A DNA stretch of 64,000 nucleotides. Source: Anaerolineaceae bacterium (GTDB lineage Bacteria; Chloroflexota; Anaerolineae; Anaerolineales; Anaerolineaceae). Positions 25,281 through 33,823 of the stretch are shown one piece after another; position 1 is the stretch's first letter; every line of letters starts with the position of its first letter. The notes under the pieces were generated by a model. That model was not told where the DNA came from and did no database searches. It saw only the letters and a program-made list of their open reading frames with translations. The stretch lies in assembly GCA_002702705.1 (NCBI GenBank), contig PABH01000020.1:62001-126000 (forward strand), in the 5' to 3' direction. Made by a program: the position numbers and the translations under genes.

Positions 25281-28103
25281 ATGGAAAATGAAAAAATGAT
25301 AACTTTTGAAGTTAATGGAAAACTCGTTTCCTTGGAAAAAAAGCCAGGTGAAATGTTGGCAGATCTATTAAGGGAAAGACTTGGATTAACAGGTACGAAA
25401 ATTGGATGTAACGAAGCGGAATGTGGTGCATGCACAGTGGTGATTGATGGAGAAGCTATTTTATCTTGTAATTTCCCGGCAGAAAAAGCCCATGGGAAAC
25501 AAATTACAACCATTGAAGGCTTAGCGACTAAAAAGGAAAATGGAAATGGAAATGGTCGCCAGGGTGAATATACCGTCCATCCCTTGCAGGATGCATTTAT
25601 TCGGTATGGAGCTGTCCAATGTGGTTTTTGTATACCCGGTCAGATTATGACATCGTATGCCTTATTGGAAAGTAATCCGGAACCAAGCGTTGAAGAAATC
25701 CAATATGCTCTTAAAGATACACTTTGTCGATGTGCTGGTTACCCAAGTATTATTGGTGCAGTTCAAGCCGCATCAGAATCAATCCGAACCGGGAATCCGA
25801 TTTCTGATCCTGTAGTGCCGATCGCTCGGGATGCTGGTAGGATTGTAGGACATTCAGTATACCGGCCTGATTCTATTGCCAAAGTTACCGGGTCAGCTAT
25901 CTACAGTGATGATCTTCATTTTGACGGCATGCTGCATGCTAGAGTTAAAAGGGCAATGATTCCAGCAGGAATTGTTGAATCAATTGATACTTCGGCAGCC
26001 GAAGCATTACCTGGTGTTAAAGCTGTTTTAACCGCTAAAGATTTATTTGCTGAAAAAGTGCATGGTTTGGTCATAAAGGATTGGCCGGTAATGGTTGGTG
26101 TCGGTGAAAAAGTGCGTTATGTCGGAGACGCAATTGCTATTGTTGCAGCAGATACTCGTGATATTGCGACCGAAGCTATTAAATTAATTCAAGTTAAGAT
26201 CAAACCGCTGCCGATTGTTAACAGTGCTGTTTTGGCACACAAAGAGGATGCCCCTCAGATTCATGAAAGCGGTAATTTATTAAAACATATCAAAGTTCGC
26301 AAAGGTGATATGGATTCGGGATTTGCAGATGCGGATGTCGTTCTCGAGCATACATTTTTTACAAATCCGAATGACCATGCCTTTTTAGAACCAGAATGCA
26401 GCATCGCACGCCCATTAGAAAATGGCCGTATGGAGATTTATGTCGGATCTCAAATTCCGTATGCTGATCGTGAGCAGGTCGCTTCTGTGTTAGGATTGGA
26501 AGAAGAACAAGTTCGGATTATTGGGCAATTAATTGGCGGTGGATTTGGCGGTAAGGAAGATATTGCCGGACAGGTTCATGCGGCTATGTTAGCGCAAAAA
26601 ACCGGACAACCCGTAAAATTATTATTTGACCGCCAGGAAAGTTTGATTGTGCATCCCAAAAGGCATGCTACACAAATTAAATTGAAGGTCGGAGCTAAAT
26701 CGGATGGTCAATTAACAGCAGTGGAAACCGAATTATATGGCGATACGGGCGCCTATGCCTCTTTGGGTGAAAAGGTGATGACACGCGCAACAACACACGC
26801 TTCAGGTCCTTATGAAATTCCGAATGTGAAAGCGGACTGTTATGCGATGTACACCAACAATCCGCCAGCTGGCGCTTTTCGTGGGTTTGGTGTGTTGCAA
26901 TCTGCCTTTGCCGTTGAAACAATGATGGATATGTTGGCTGAAGAACTAAAAGTTGACCTCATTAAACTGCGTGAAATGAATGCTCTTCGGGTAGGCAGTG
27001 TGACAAATACGGGGCAGCTGCTCGATGAAAGTGTTGGTTTACTAGAGTGTATCGAAAAAGTTAAGACTGCCTTATATGAAAAAGCAGGTAGCGATCCTTT
27101 TAAACCTGTTTTTGATCAAAATGACCCAAATATCGTGCGCTCATGGGGTTTTGCCGTAGCTTATAAAAACACTGGCTTAGGTGGTGGTGCCCCAGATAAA
27201 GCCGGGGCTGAAATTGAGTTATTGCCGGATGGGGTGTTTGAAGTACGCAGTGCATCTGCCGAACTAGGCCAGGGGCTGCCAACTGTGCTCCAATTAACAG
27301 CAGCTGAAGAACTGGGGCAAGGAGTAGATCAAGTTCGGGTTTTGTTATCTGATACCGATCTTACACCGGATGGCGGTCCGACAACCGCTTCCCGCCAGAC
27401 TTATGTTACTGGTAACGCGGTAAGGCATGCTGCACAGGCGATGCGGGATTTATTAACCGCTGAATTAGCAGAACGATATGATGTTAACCCTGAAAAAATT
27501 ACTTTTATTGAGGGCTTAGCACAAATTGACAGAATTCAAGTGCCCTTGGCAGATATATCAAAAACCTTACGCGCTGATAAAGTTGAACCAAAAGTATTGT
27601 ATACATATTGGGCACCTGAAACAAAACCGTTAGGACAAGGTGGAAAGATGCATGTTGCCTTTTCGTTCGCAGCCCAGGCAGTACAGGTTGAGGTTAATTT
27701 GTTGTCCGGAGAAGTAAAAGTGCCCCAGGTGATTACAGCCAATGATGTTGGTTTTGCCATTAACCCATTGGGTCTACAGGGACAAATTGAAGGTGGTGCC
27801 ATCATGGGGATTGGGCATGCGCTAACTGAGGACTTTGTTATAACGGATGGACAGGTCATCACGGATCGTTTAGCACGATACCGTATCCCTTCTATTCACT
27901 ACACACCAAAAATTACATCATTTATTGTTGAACATCCTACCAAGGATGGTCCATTTGGTGGAAAAGGAGTGGGTGAGATTGTTTTGATCCCGACTATTCC
28001 CGCGATAACTAATGCTGTTTATAATGCCGTCGGAGTGCGGGTGGACAGCCTGCCGGTGGATCAGGAAAAAATTCGAATGGCAAAAGTAAAACAAATGGTG
28101 TAA
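25281..28103 (+). CDS. molybdenum hydroxylase, fused [2Fe-2S] and molybdopterin-binding subunits (xanthine dehydrogenase family)
   Basis: 940 residues from ATG 25281 after GGAAGAGG. The N-terminus is a plant-type [2Fe-2S] domain with Cys43, Cys48, Cys51 and Cys63 (GCNEAECGAC), then a helical [2Fe-2S] domain (QCGFCIPG and LCRCAGY, about 113-150). The remaining 760 residues are the Moco domain: GGGFGGKED, GAFRGFG, and the catalytic glutamate in GGKGVGE near residue 899. AFRGFG instead of the CO dehydrogenase loop AYRCSFR rules out aerobic CO dehydrogenase and suggests a purine, aldehyde or N-heterocycle substrate. Small and large subunits are fused while FAD remains separate. Confidence 0.9.
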   Translation: MENEKMITFEVNGKLVSLEKKPGEMLADLLRERLGLTGTKIGCNEAECGACTVVIDGEAILSCNFPAEKAHGKQITTIEGLATKKENGNGNGRQGEYTVHPLQDAFIRYGAVQCGFCIPGQIMTSYALLESNPEPSVEEIQYALKDTLCRCAGYPSIIGAVQAASESIRTGNPISDPVVPIARDAGRIVGHSVYRPDSIAKVTGSAIYSDDLHFDGMLHARVKRAMIPAGIVESIDTSAAEALPGVKAVLTAKDLFAEKVHGLVIKDWPVMVGVGEKVRYVGDAIAIVAADTRDIATEAIKLIQVKIKPLPIVNSAVLAHKEDAPQIHESGNLLKHIKVRKGDMDSGFADADVVLEHTFFTNPNDHAFLEPECSIARPLENGRMEIYVGSQIPYADREQVASVLGLEEEQVRIIGQLIGGGFGGKEDIAGQVHAAMLAQKTGQPVKLLFDRQESLIVHPKRHATQIKLKVGAKSDGQLTAVETELYGDTGAYASLGEKVMTRATTHASGPYEIPNVKADCYAMYTNNPPAGAFRGFGVLQSAFAVETMMDMLAEELKVDLIKLREMNALRVGSVTNTGQLLDESVGLLECIEKVKTALYEKAGSDPFKPVFDQNDPNIVRSWGFAVAYKNTGLGGGAPDKAGAEIELLPDGVFEVRSASAELGQGLPTVLQLTAAEELGQGVDQVRVLLSDTDLTPDGGPTTASRQTYVTGNAVRHAAQAMRDLLTAELAERYDVNPEKITFIEGLAQIDRIQVPLADISKTLRADKVEPKVLYTYWAPETKPLGQGGKMHVAFSFAAQAVQVEVNLLSGEVKVPQVITANDVGFAINPLGLQGQIEGGAIMGIGHALTEDFVITDGQVITDRLARYRIPSIHYTPKITSFIVEHPTKDGPFGGKGVGEIVLIPTIPAITNAVYNAVGVRVDSLPVDQEKIRMAKVKQMV

Positions 28104-28124
28104 AGAAAATAGGTTAATGATCAG

Positions 28125-28159
28125 AAGGAGAAACCCATATTGGCGTTTCTCCTTTTTTT
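28125..28159 (+). terminator. intrinsic terminator of the molybdenum hydroxylase operon
   Basis: AAGGAGAAAC (28125-28134) pairs with GTTTCTCCTT (28145-28154), overlapping a run of seven T from 28153. It lies 22 nt after the stop codon. Confidence 0.85.
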
Positions 28160-28253
28160 ATTGCTGCTTTGCGCATAACCCTGTTCCTTCAGTTAGAAGG
28201 CCTGTTCATAAGTAATTATTATTGATAAAATAAGGAAAACGTAATTGATTTCT

Positions 28254-28269
28254 TGTGAAGTTCTTCACA
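28254..28269. promoter_or_regulatory. CRP/FNR-family operator candidate before the hydrogenase operon
   Basis: TGTGA, six bases, TCACA: a perfect match to the CRP consensus. The symmetry extends to TGTGAAG-TT-CTTCACA (7+2+7). On the plus strand TATAGT (28292-28297) is a plausible -10 box with no good -35, placing the palindrome centre about 42 bases before the likely transcription start. That is the class II activator position. The rest of the gap 28160-28367 shows nothing else; the first gene has a strong GAGGAGG ribosome binding site. Confidence 0.55.
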
Positions 28270-28367
28270 TGTCAAGAAACCTTTTATCGGTTATAGTTTT
28301 ACCAGTTTGAATCATTGTCCTATATCTTTTTCGTCCACCCAATTCCTCAAGAGGAGGTCATAATTTT

Positions 28368-28865
28368 ATGTGGCATATCATCATCCTAATTGGGATATTG
28401 GTATGTGCTTTTCAGGCGATTCGGTCCGAAAGACTGTTGGTAGCCGCATTATGGTTGGCTGGCACCAGCGCACTGGTTGCCATCATGATGTACCTGTTAG
28501 GCGCGTATCAAATTGCCGTAATTGAACTAAGTGTAGGAGCGGGGTTGGTGACCGTTTTGTTTGTTTTCGCCATCAACATCGCCGGAGAAGAGCCAATCCC
28601 AGCTCTTTCGTTAATCCCGAAACCACTCGCATGGGTTTCGGTGATTGTTGCTGTTGGATTGTTAGCTTGGCAAATTTTGCCCTTGTTTGATTTACCTTTA
28701 GGCTCGCTGCAGGGAGCTGGTTTTGAAGAAATGCTTTGGTCGGGTCGAAAAGTAGATTTATATCTTCAAACCGCGTTGATTTTTGCTGGTGTACTTAGTA
28801 TGGTAGCCCTTCTTTCTGAAGAACAGACTCATAAAGTGTCTACTCACAAGGAGGATAACGTATGA
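28368..28865 (+). CDS. NuoJ-like membrane subunit of energy-converting hydrogenase
   Basis: 165 residues with about five membrane helices. Helix three carries the conserved acidic residue and glycine-rich break of the NuoJ/MbhD-E type (IAVIELSVGAGLVTVLFVFAI), the region that forms the pi-bulge gating helix in complex I. A cytoplasmic loop and final helix follow. First gene of the hydrogenase operon, overlapping the next by 4 nt (ATGA). The assignment rests on helix pattern, the VELSVGAG-like motif and gene order. Confidence 0.75.
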   Translation: MWHIIILIGILVCAFQAIRSERLLVAALWLAGTSALVAIMMYLLGAYQIAVIELSVGAGLVTVLFVFAINIAGEEPIPALSLIPKPLAWVSVIVAVGLLAWQILPLFDLPLGSLQGAGFEEMLWSGRKVDLYLQTALIFAGVLSMVALLSEEQTHKVSTHKEDNV

Positions 28866-29173
28866 ATTTAAGTATCCCAGTAATTGTAATGGCGGCGGTT
28901 ATCGGTCTGGTTGGAATCGGGTTTTATTGTCTTTTGGTAACAAGAAACATGATTCGCGTGGTGGTGGCTTTGCAGATTATTGTCAAAGGTGCCATGTTAG
29001 CACTATTGTTAGCTGGAAGGATGCGCGGCCAACTTGCTCTAGGCCAAAGTATGGCATTGACTGTAATCGTAGCAGATACTATTGTGGCTGTATTAGGTCT
29101 TGCCCTGGCAGTACAGGTCAAACGTCGCCTAGGCTCATTGGATTTAAATGATCTTTCATCATTAAAGAGGTAA
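28862..29173 (+). CDS. NuoK-like membrane subunit
   Basis: 103 residues, three membrane helices. LVTRNMIRVVVALQIIVKGAMLALLLAG matches the NuoK/MnhC second helix (split here: LVTRNMIRVVVALQ), although the first of the two usual glutamates is not obvious, and VIVADTIVAVLGLALAVQV corresponds to the third helix, where the acidic residue is Asp. It would lie between the NuoJ-like and antiporter-like subunits in the proton path. Starts inside the stop of the preceding gene. Confidence 0.78.
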   Translation: MNLSIPVIVMAAVIGLVGIGFYCLLVTRNMIRVVVALQIIVKGAMLALLLAGRMRGQLALGQSMALTVIVADTIVAVLGLALAVQVKRRLGSLDLNDLSSLKR

Positions 29174-29177
29174 AAAC

Positions 29178-30926
29178 ATGGCTGACGAATTGATCTTATT
29201 ATCCATTGGTTTACCCTGGCTCGGTGCTTTATTGGTATGGTTACTTGGCGACAGGAAAGCTAAATTTCAGCACGGTATAGCTGTTTTATTCGCAGTTGCT
29301 TCTGCGGTAACAGCTTGTTTATTATTGCCGAATGTAGGGACGAGTACGGTTGTTTCATTTCCGATGGAAACCACATTCGGTGAATTTAATTTTGTTGCAG
29401 ATGGTCTGGGTGTATTTTTGGCTGTAATTGCTACTGTGGTTGGTTCATTAGCAGTGATTTTTTCAGTTGATTATATGAAAGGTGCTGCACAATTAGGCCG
29501 ATATTATGCTATGGTCTTGTTTTTTATCGGTGCAATGGTTGGCTTAGTATTAACCAGTAATATATTACTGATGTTTGTTTTTTGGGAAATTACTGCATTA
29601 TGTTCTTATGCGTTGATCTCGTTTTATAACGATGATCCTAAAGCGGTCAGCGGTGGTATGAAAGCATTAATTATCACCCAATTTGGTGGTTTGGGTTTGA
29701 TGTTGGGTGCATTGGTTTTATTTGCATACACTGGCAGTTTTGACATCAATGTGTTTTTGGCAAATCCTTCGGTGTTACCTTCAAATATTTTGGGTGTGAT
29801 GGCTTTTGGTTTCTTAATTGCTGCAGCAGCAAAATCTGCTCAGTTTCCCTTCCAAACCTGGTTGCCAGACGCAATGGAAGCACCATCTCCAATCAGTGCG
29901 TTGATTCATGCGGCAACGATGGTGAACGCAGGGGTGTATTTGTTAGCTCGGTTTTTCCCAGCTTTTGAAGGTGTGCCGGGTTGGCGGATAAGCGTTATGG
30001 TTGTTGGTATGTTATCGGCATTAATGGCAGCTGTTATGGCCCTGGTTGCCACCGATCTAAAACGTGTGTTAGCCTATTCAACCGTTAGTCAATTGGGATA
30101 TATGGTATATGCTGTTGGTGCTGGTGGAGTATTTGCCTCACAATTCCATTTAATGAGCCACAGTATATTTAAAGCATTGTTGTTTTTGGCTGCAGGCGCA
30201 GTTATTCACTCTGTTGGTACCAGAGATATGCGGCAAATGGGTGGTTTGGGTAAAAAATTACCTTTTGTTCGAATTGTTTTTGTCATTGGAGCGTTAGCTT
30301 TGGCAGGCATTCCTATTTTTAATGGTTTCTGGAGTAAGGAATTGATTCTGGAAGTAGGAATGCATGGAAATCCGATCTGGCTCTATGTGATTATGTTGAT
30401 TGTTGCCGGTTTAACAGCGCTGTATACTTTCCGGTGTGTGTGGTTGGTCTTTTATGGGGAAGAACGAAGTGAATTACATGTTCATCCCGTCGGAATCTTT
30501 AGTAAAATCGCTCTGGCTCCCTTAGCCATTGGAGCGGTTACCACCTGGCTGCTGGCTGGGCCTTTTTCAAATTTATTGGCAGAGTCCTTACCCACACATT
30601 CCATCCATGAACTGTCATTAATGGAAATGATCCGTGAAGTGATAGGGACACCGGCTACTTATATTGCTTTAGCAGTAGTGACCCTTGGTTTAATGACATG
30701 GGTAGTAAGGGAACAGATCAGCGGTGTTGTTAAGAATTTACGTTTTTTGGAGACCGCTGCTGTTCAAAGCTTTGGATTTGAGGCTATAAACCGAGGTATT
30801 GTGGCTGGTGTGCAAAAAATTGCTGAAGGATTACGCGGTTCACAGACTGGTTTGTTAAACTGGAATGTTTTTGGCATTGTCGCTGGGTTAATTCTAGTAT
30901 TAGCCGCATTATTGATAGGAGCATAA
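29178..30926 (+). CDS. NuoL-like antiporter-type subunit
   Basis: 582 residues with about 14-15 membrane helices. Functional residues of the antiporter fold are present: the TM5 glutamate in FWEITALCSYALI, the TM7 lysine in AAAKSAQFPFQTWLPDAMEAP, and HAATMVNAGVYL with the discontinuous helix. The C-terminal 100 residues are longer than in NuoN/NuoM and may include a short lateral helix, which supports an L-type rather than an M-type assignment. It should translocate H+ or Na+ when ferredoxin is oxidised. Confidence 0.88.
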   Translation: MADELILLSIGLPWLGALLVWLLGDRKAKFQHGIAVLFAVASAVTACLLLPNVGTSTVVSFPMETTFGEFNFVADGLGVFLAVIATVVGSLAVIFSVDYMKGAAQLGRYYAMVLFFIGAMVGLVLTSNILLMFVFWEITALCSYALISFYNDDPKAVSGGMKALIITQFGGLGLMLGALVLFAYTGSFDINVFLANPSVLPSNILGVMAFGFLIAAAAKSAQFPFQTWLPDAMEAPSPISALIHAATMVNAGVYLLARFFPAFEGVPGWRISVMVVGMLSALMAAVMALVATDLKRVLAYSTVSQLGYMVYAVGAGGVFASQFHLMSHSIFKALLFLAAGAVIHSVGTRDMRQMGGLGKKLPFVRIVFVIGALALAGIPIFNGFWSKELILEVGMHGNPIWLYVIMLIVAGLTALYTFRCVWLVFYGEERSELHVHPVGIFSKIALAPLAIGAVTTWLLAGPFSNLLAESLPTHSIHELSLMEMIREVIGTPATYIALAVVTLGLMTWVVREQISGVVKNLRFLETAAVQSFGFEAINRGIVAGVQKIAEGLRGSQTGLLNWNVFGIVAGLILVLAALLIGA

Positions 30927-30928
30927 AC

Positions 30929-32452
30929 ATGGAAGCTGCAAGTGCATTATTATGGTTATTGGCTTTTCCTTTTATTGCAGCCCCAGTGGTTTATATCGGT
31001 GGCCGGCTGGTGGTTCGTGAATCGGAAAAATCAGAAAAACCTTTATTAAATCCTGCAGGATGGCTGGCTCTATTGGCTTTATTAGGAGCTGGTGCATTTT
31101 TATACATCATTGGCAAAGACATTTTTTCCGTTGGTCAAATCATTTTTGCTACAGTAGGTAATATTCGCTTACGATTTGATGGAATCAGTTTATTGATGTC
31201 CATTTTGGTTTTGGCCTTGGGTATATTGGTTACTATTTATTCCTTTGCCTACATGAAGGGTGAAGAACACGAAGAAAAATTTTACGCCTTATTAGTGCTG
31301 ATGATTGGTTCCATCATTGGTTTGAGCTGCGCAATTGACTTATTTAATTTATGGGTCTGGTTTGAAGCGATGGCAATTACGACCATCTTGTTGGTTGCTT
31401 TTTATCGAAATCAACCCGGTTCATTGGAAGCGGGTGTTAAATATCTGGTTCAAAGTGCTGCTGGTTCAGTCCTGGTTGTGTTGGGTATCGTTTTGGTCTT
31501 TTTCCAGACTGGCTCATTAGATCTTGAATCCATTCGAATGGCGGTTACTCAACCCAGTTTATTGTTGGTGATCGCTGGGGGGTTGATGGTGATTGGTTTT
31601 GGTGTAAAAATTGCCCTGGTACCGATGCATACCTGGCTCCCTGATGCACACTCTCAGGCACCCAGCGGAATCAGTGCGATGCTTTCAGGCGTGGTGATTG
31701 AGGCTGGATTAATTGCTTTGCTCCGTGCATTTGGTGCATTGGCAGTAGGAAGCGACCGTTGGGGATATATCCTGATTGGTTTTGCTGTTCTAAATATGGT
31801 GGTAGGGAACCTGATGGCATTACGACAGCGTGAAGTGAAACGTATGTTGGCATTTTCAAGCTTAAGCCATGTCGGATATATGCTGTTGGGTTTTGGTGTC
31901 ATGATTGCTTTTTATAACCCTTATGCTGGCATGGGTGGTTTTTATCACCTCATAACACATGGTTTGATGAAGGGATTAGCATTTTTGGCAGCTGGTGCCT
32001 TGTTGTATGTTTTACATGTGGGCAAAGGCGATCACCATCCTTTAACTGTGGATGACTTAAATGGGGCTTCCAGAAAATATCCATTGACAGCTTTTACCTT
32101 AAGTGTAGCTTTGTTAGCCTTGGGTGGTTTGCCACCGTTGGCTGGATTTATGTCAAAATGGCAGATATTTGCTTCCAGCGTTATGACACAAAATGGATGG
32201 GTGATCGCCCTGGTTATTTTTGCAGCGCTGAATTCTGTTTTATCGTTAGGTTACTACGCACCGCTCGTGAATCGTTTATATAGACGTGAAACATCCCCGA
32301 TTGTTGAAACTGGGAAACCAGTTTCTATCTGGATGTCCATTCCAATGGTTGTGTTGACCTTGTTAATTGTTGTTTTGGGTGTGGCCCCAAACTTAATTTA
32401 CTGGCTGACCGGCCCTTCGGCAATCAGTATTTTTATGTTTTTTGGTAATTAA
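30929..32452 (+). CDS. NuoN/NuoM-like antiporter-type subunit
   Basis: 507 residues, about 14 membrane helices. It has NLWVWFEAMAITTILLVAF (TM5 Glu), KIALVPMHTWLPDAHSQAPSG (TM7 Lys region) and SSLSHVGYMLLG. Starts two bases after the previous stop. Together with the L-type protein this makes two complete antiporter modules. Ech-type hydrogenases have only one large proton-conducting module, so this complex should be bigger on the membrane side. Confidence 0.87.
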   Translation: MEAASALLWLLAFPFIAAPVVYIGGRLVVRESEKSEKPLLNPAGWLALLALLGAGAFLYIIGKDIFSVGQIIFATVGNIRLRFDGISLLMSILVLALGILVTIYSFAYMKGEEHEEKFYALLVLMIGSIIGLSCAIDLFNLWVWFEAMAITTILLVAFYRNQPGSLEAGVKYLVQSAAGSVLVVLGIVLVFFQTGSLDLESIRMAVTQPSLLLVIAGGLMVIGFGVKIALVPMHTWLPDAHSQAPSGISAMLSGVVIEAGLIALLRAFGALAVGSDRWGYILIGFAVLNMVVGNLMALRQREVKRMLAFSSLSHVGYMLLGFGVMIAFYNPYAGMGGFYHLITHGLMKGLAFLAAGALLYVLHVGKGDHHPLTVDDLNGASRKYPLTAFTLSVALLALGGLPPLAGFMSKWQIFASSVMTQNGWVIALVIFAALNSVLSLGYYAPLVNRLYRRETSPIVETGKPVSIWMSIPMVVLTLLIVVLGVAPNLIYWLTGPSAISIFMFFGN

Positions 32453-32463
32453 CAGGAGGAAAA

Positions 32464-32775
32464 ATGGAAATATTACTAACCCCTCCCTTCGCGTTTTTAG
32501 CTTATATTCCTTTGGTCTTAATAATTGTTGGTGTAGGAAGATTATTAGCTGGACCGGAAAAACCGACGGATTTAAAAGAATCCATATATGCCAGTGGTGA
32601 AGAAGCCTCCACCAAACCAGCTGCACCTGGATACCGGCCCTTTTTTTTAATCGCTTTGTTCTTCGCGATTTTACACCTAGGCATGTTGGTGATCGGTACA
32701 GGTACTTTTTCAGTTGATGCGGTACCCTTTTTATTGGGCATGATCCTGGCTTTGGTCGCTTTATTGTTAGGCTAG
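32464..32775 (+). CDS. NuoA-like small membrane subunit
   Basis: 103 residues with three membrane helices. The cytoplasmic loop KESIYASGEEAS sits where NuoA has its conserved YECG motif, but the Cys is replaced by Ser and the loop is shorter. Helix two (FFLIALFFAILHLGMLVIG) has the NuoA-like shape, without the usual acidic residue. The preceding AGGAGGAAAA is a strong ribosome binding site. Homology to NuoA is inferred from size, loop and gene order. Confidence 0.65.
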   Translation: MEILLTPPFAFLAYIPLVLIIVGVGRLLAGPEKPTDLKESIYASGEEASTKPAAPGYRPFFLIALFFAILHLGMLVIGTGTFSVDAVPFLLGMILALVALLLG

Positions 32776-32791
32776 GTGAAAGGAAAGCTTG

Positions 32792-33316
32792 ATGAGTGAA
32801 AATAAAAATAATCTTGTAGATCAGGTTTTGATCAAGTTGAAGAATTGGGCTCGGATCAATTCTCCTTGGGCGATTCATTTTAACAGTGGATCTTGTAATG
32901 GGTGCGATATTGAAATTTTGGCTACATTAACCCCTCGATTTGATGTTGAACGTTTTGGAATCAAATTACAAGGCAGCCCACGACATGCAGATGTTTTGAT
33001 TTGTACCGGACCAGTTACTTTACAAGCACGTGATCGTTTAATAAGGGTATATGAACAAATGCCGGAACCAAAATTTGTAATTGCGGTCGGCTCATGTGCT
33101 TTATCGGGTGGAGTTTTTGACGGTTGTTACAATGTAATTGGTGATCTTAATAAGGTGATTCCCGTTGACGTATATGTTCCAGGTTGTCCACCCCGCCCGG
33201 AAGCGATTATTTATGGGGTCGTGCAGTTATTAGAAGCACTGAAATCGGGAAAACCAAAAGAACCTATTACCGTCACGGAGCCCGTTCCTGAGGTTGTATT
33301 AGAGGAGGAAATCTAA
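32792..33316 (+). CDS. [NiFe] hydrogenase small subunit, group 4 (NuoB-like)
   Basis: 174 residues from ATG 32792, preceded by AAAGGAAAG; a TTG one codon earlier is less likely. All four cluster ligands are present: GSCNGCDIE (two Cys), GSCALSGG and PGCPPRPE. They hold the single proximal [4Fe-4S] cluster typical of group 4 small subunits. No Tat signal or membrane helix, so the protein faces the cytoplasm. It ends one base before the next gene. Confidence 0.93.
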   Translation: MSENKNNLVDQVLIKLKNWARINSPWAIHFNSGSCNGCDIEILATLTPRFDVERFGIKLQGSPRHADVLICTGPVTLQARDRLIRVYEQMPEPKFVIAVGSCALSGGVFDGCYNVIGDLNKVIPVDVYVPGCPPRPEAIIYGVVQLLEALKSGKPKEPITVTEPVPEVVLEEEI

Positions 33317-33823
33317 ATGGATACCTTAACTCGTTTAGAAAATGGAAAAGACCTTTTGCTGGAATGGATTGAAGAAACAAATAATCCGGAAGAAAACCGC
33401 CTGGATGTGTGGGTCAGCCCCCAAAATTTCAAAGCTGCAACCAAAGCCCTGGTTGATGCCGGATGGGGTTATTTAATGACGATCACCGGAAAAGACAAGC
33501 CCCCAGTCGTGGATGAAGATGGAAATGAACTACAATCCGGCGAGATTATTGGTTTATATCATTTCGCTCAAGAAGCCGCCGTACTTTCAATTTGTGTCAA
33601 AGTGCCATATGAAAATCCAAAGCTGGATACAATTTGCGATTTAATACCTTCCGCAACAATTTATGAACGTGAATTTATGGAGCTGTTTGGTGTGGATTTG
33701 GTCGACACTCCGGATCGGGAACGATTGGTTTTGCCAGATAATTGGCCGGATGGGGTCTATCCATTACGAAAAGATTTTAAACAAATGTCGGAAGAAGAAA
33801 AACTGGGAAAGGAACTGTCATGA
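33317..33823 (+). CDS. hydrogenase NuoC-like subunit
   Basis: 168 residues. The C-terminal half carries the 30-kDa subunit signature: ATIYEREFMELFGVDLVDTPDRERLVLPDNWPDGVYPLRKDF, summarised as EREFMELFGV, RLVLPDNWPDG and PLRKDF. The N-terminal half is a variable alpha/beta domain. It binds the large subunit and links the peripheral arm. ATG 33317 follows AGAGGAGG and its end overlaps the large-subunit gene by 4 nt. Confidence 0.9.
   Translation: MDTLTRLENGKDLLLEWIEETNNPEENRLDVWVSPQNFKAATKALVDAGWGYLMTITGKDKPPVVDEDGNELQSGEIIGLYHFAQEAAVLSICVKVPYENPKLDTICDLIPSATIYEREFMELFGVDLVDTPDRERLVLPDNWPDGVYPLRKDFKQMSEEEKLGKELS

Noticed and set aside
24404-28103. Aerobic CO dehydrogenase (CoxMSL)
   Set aside because: The active-site loop is AFRGFG instead of AYRCSFR, and the small and large subunits are fused.
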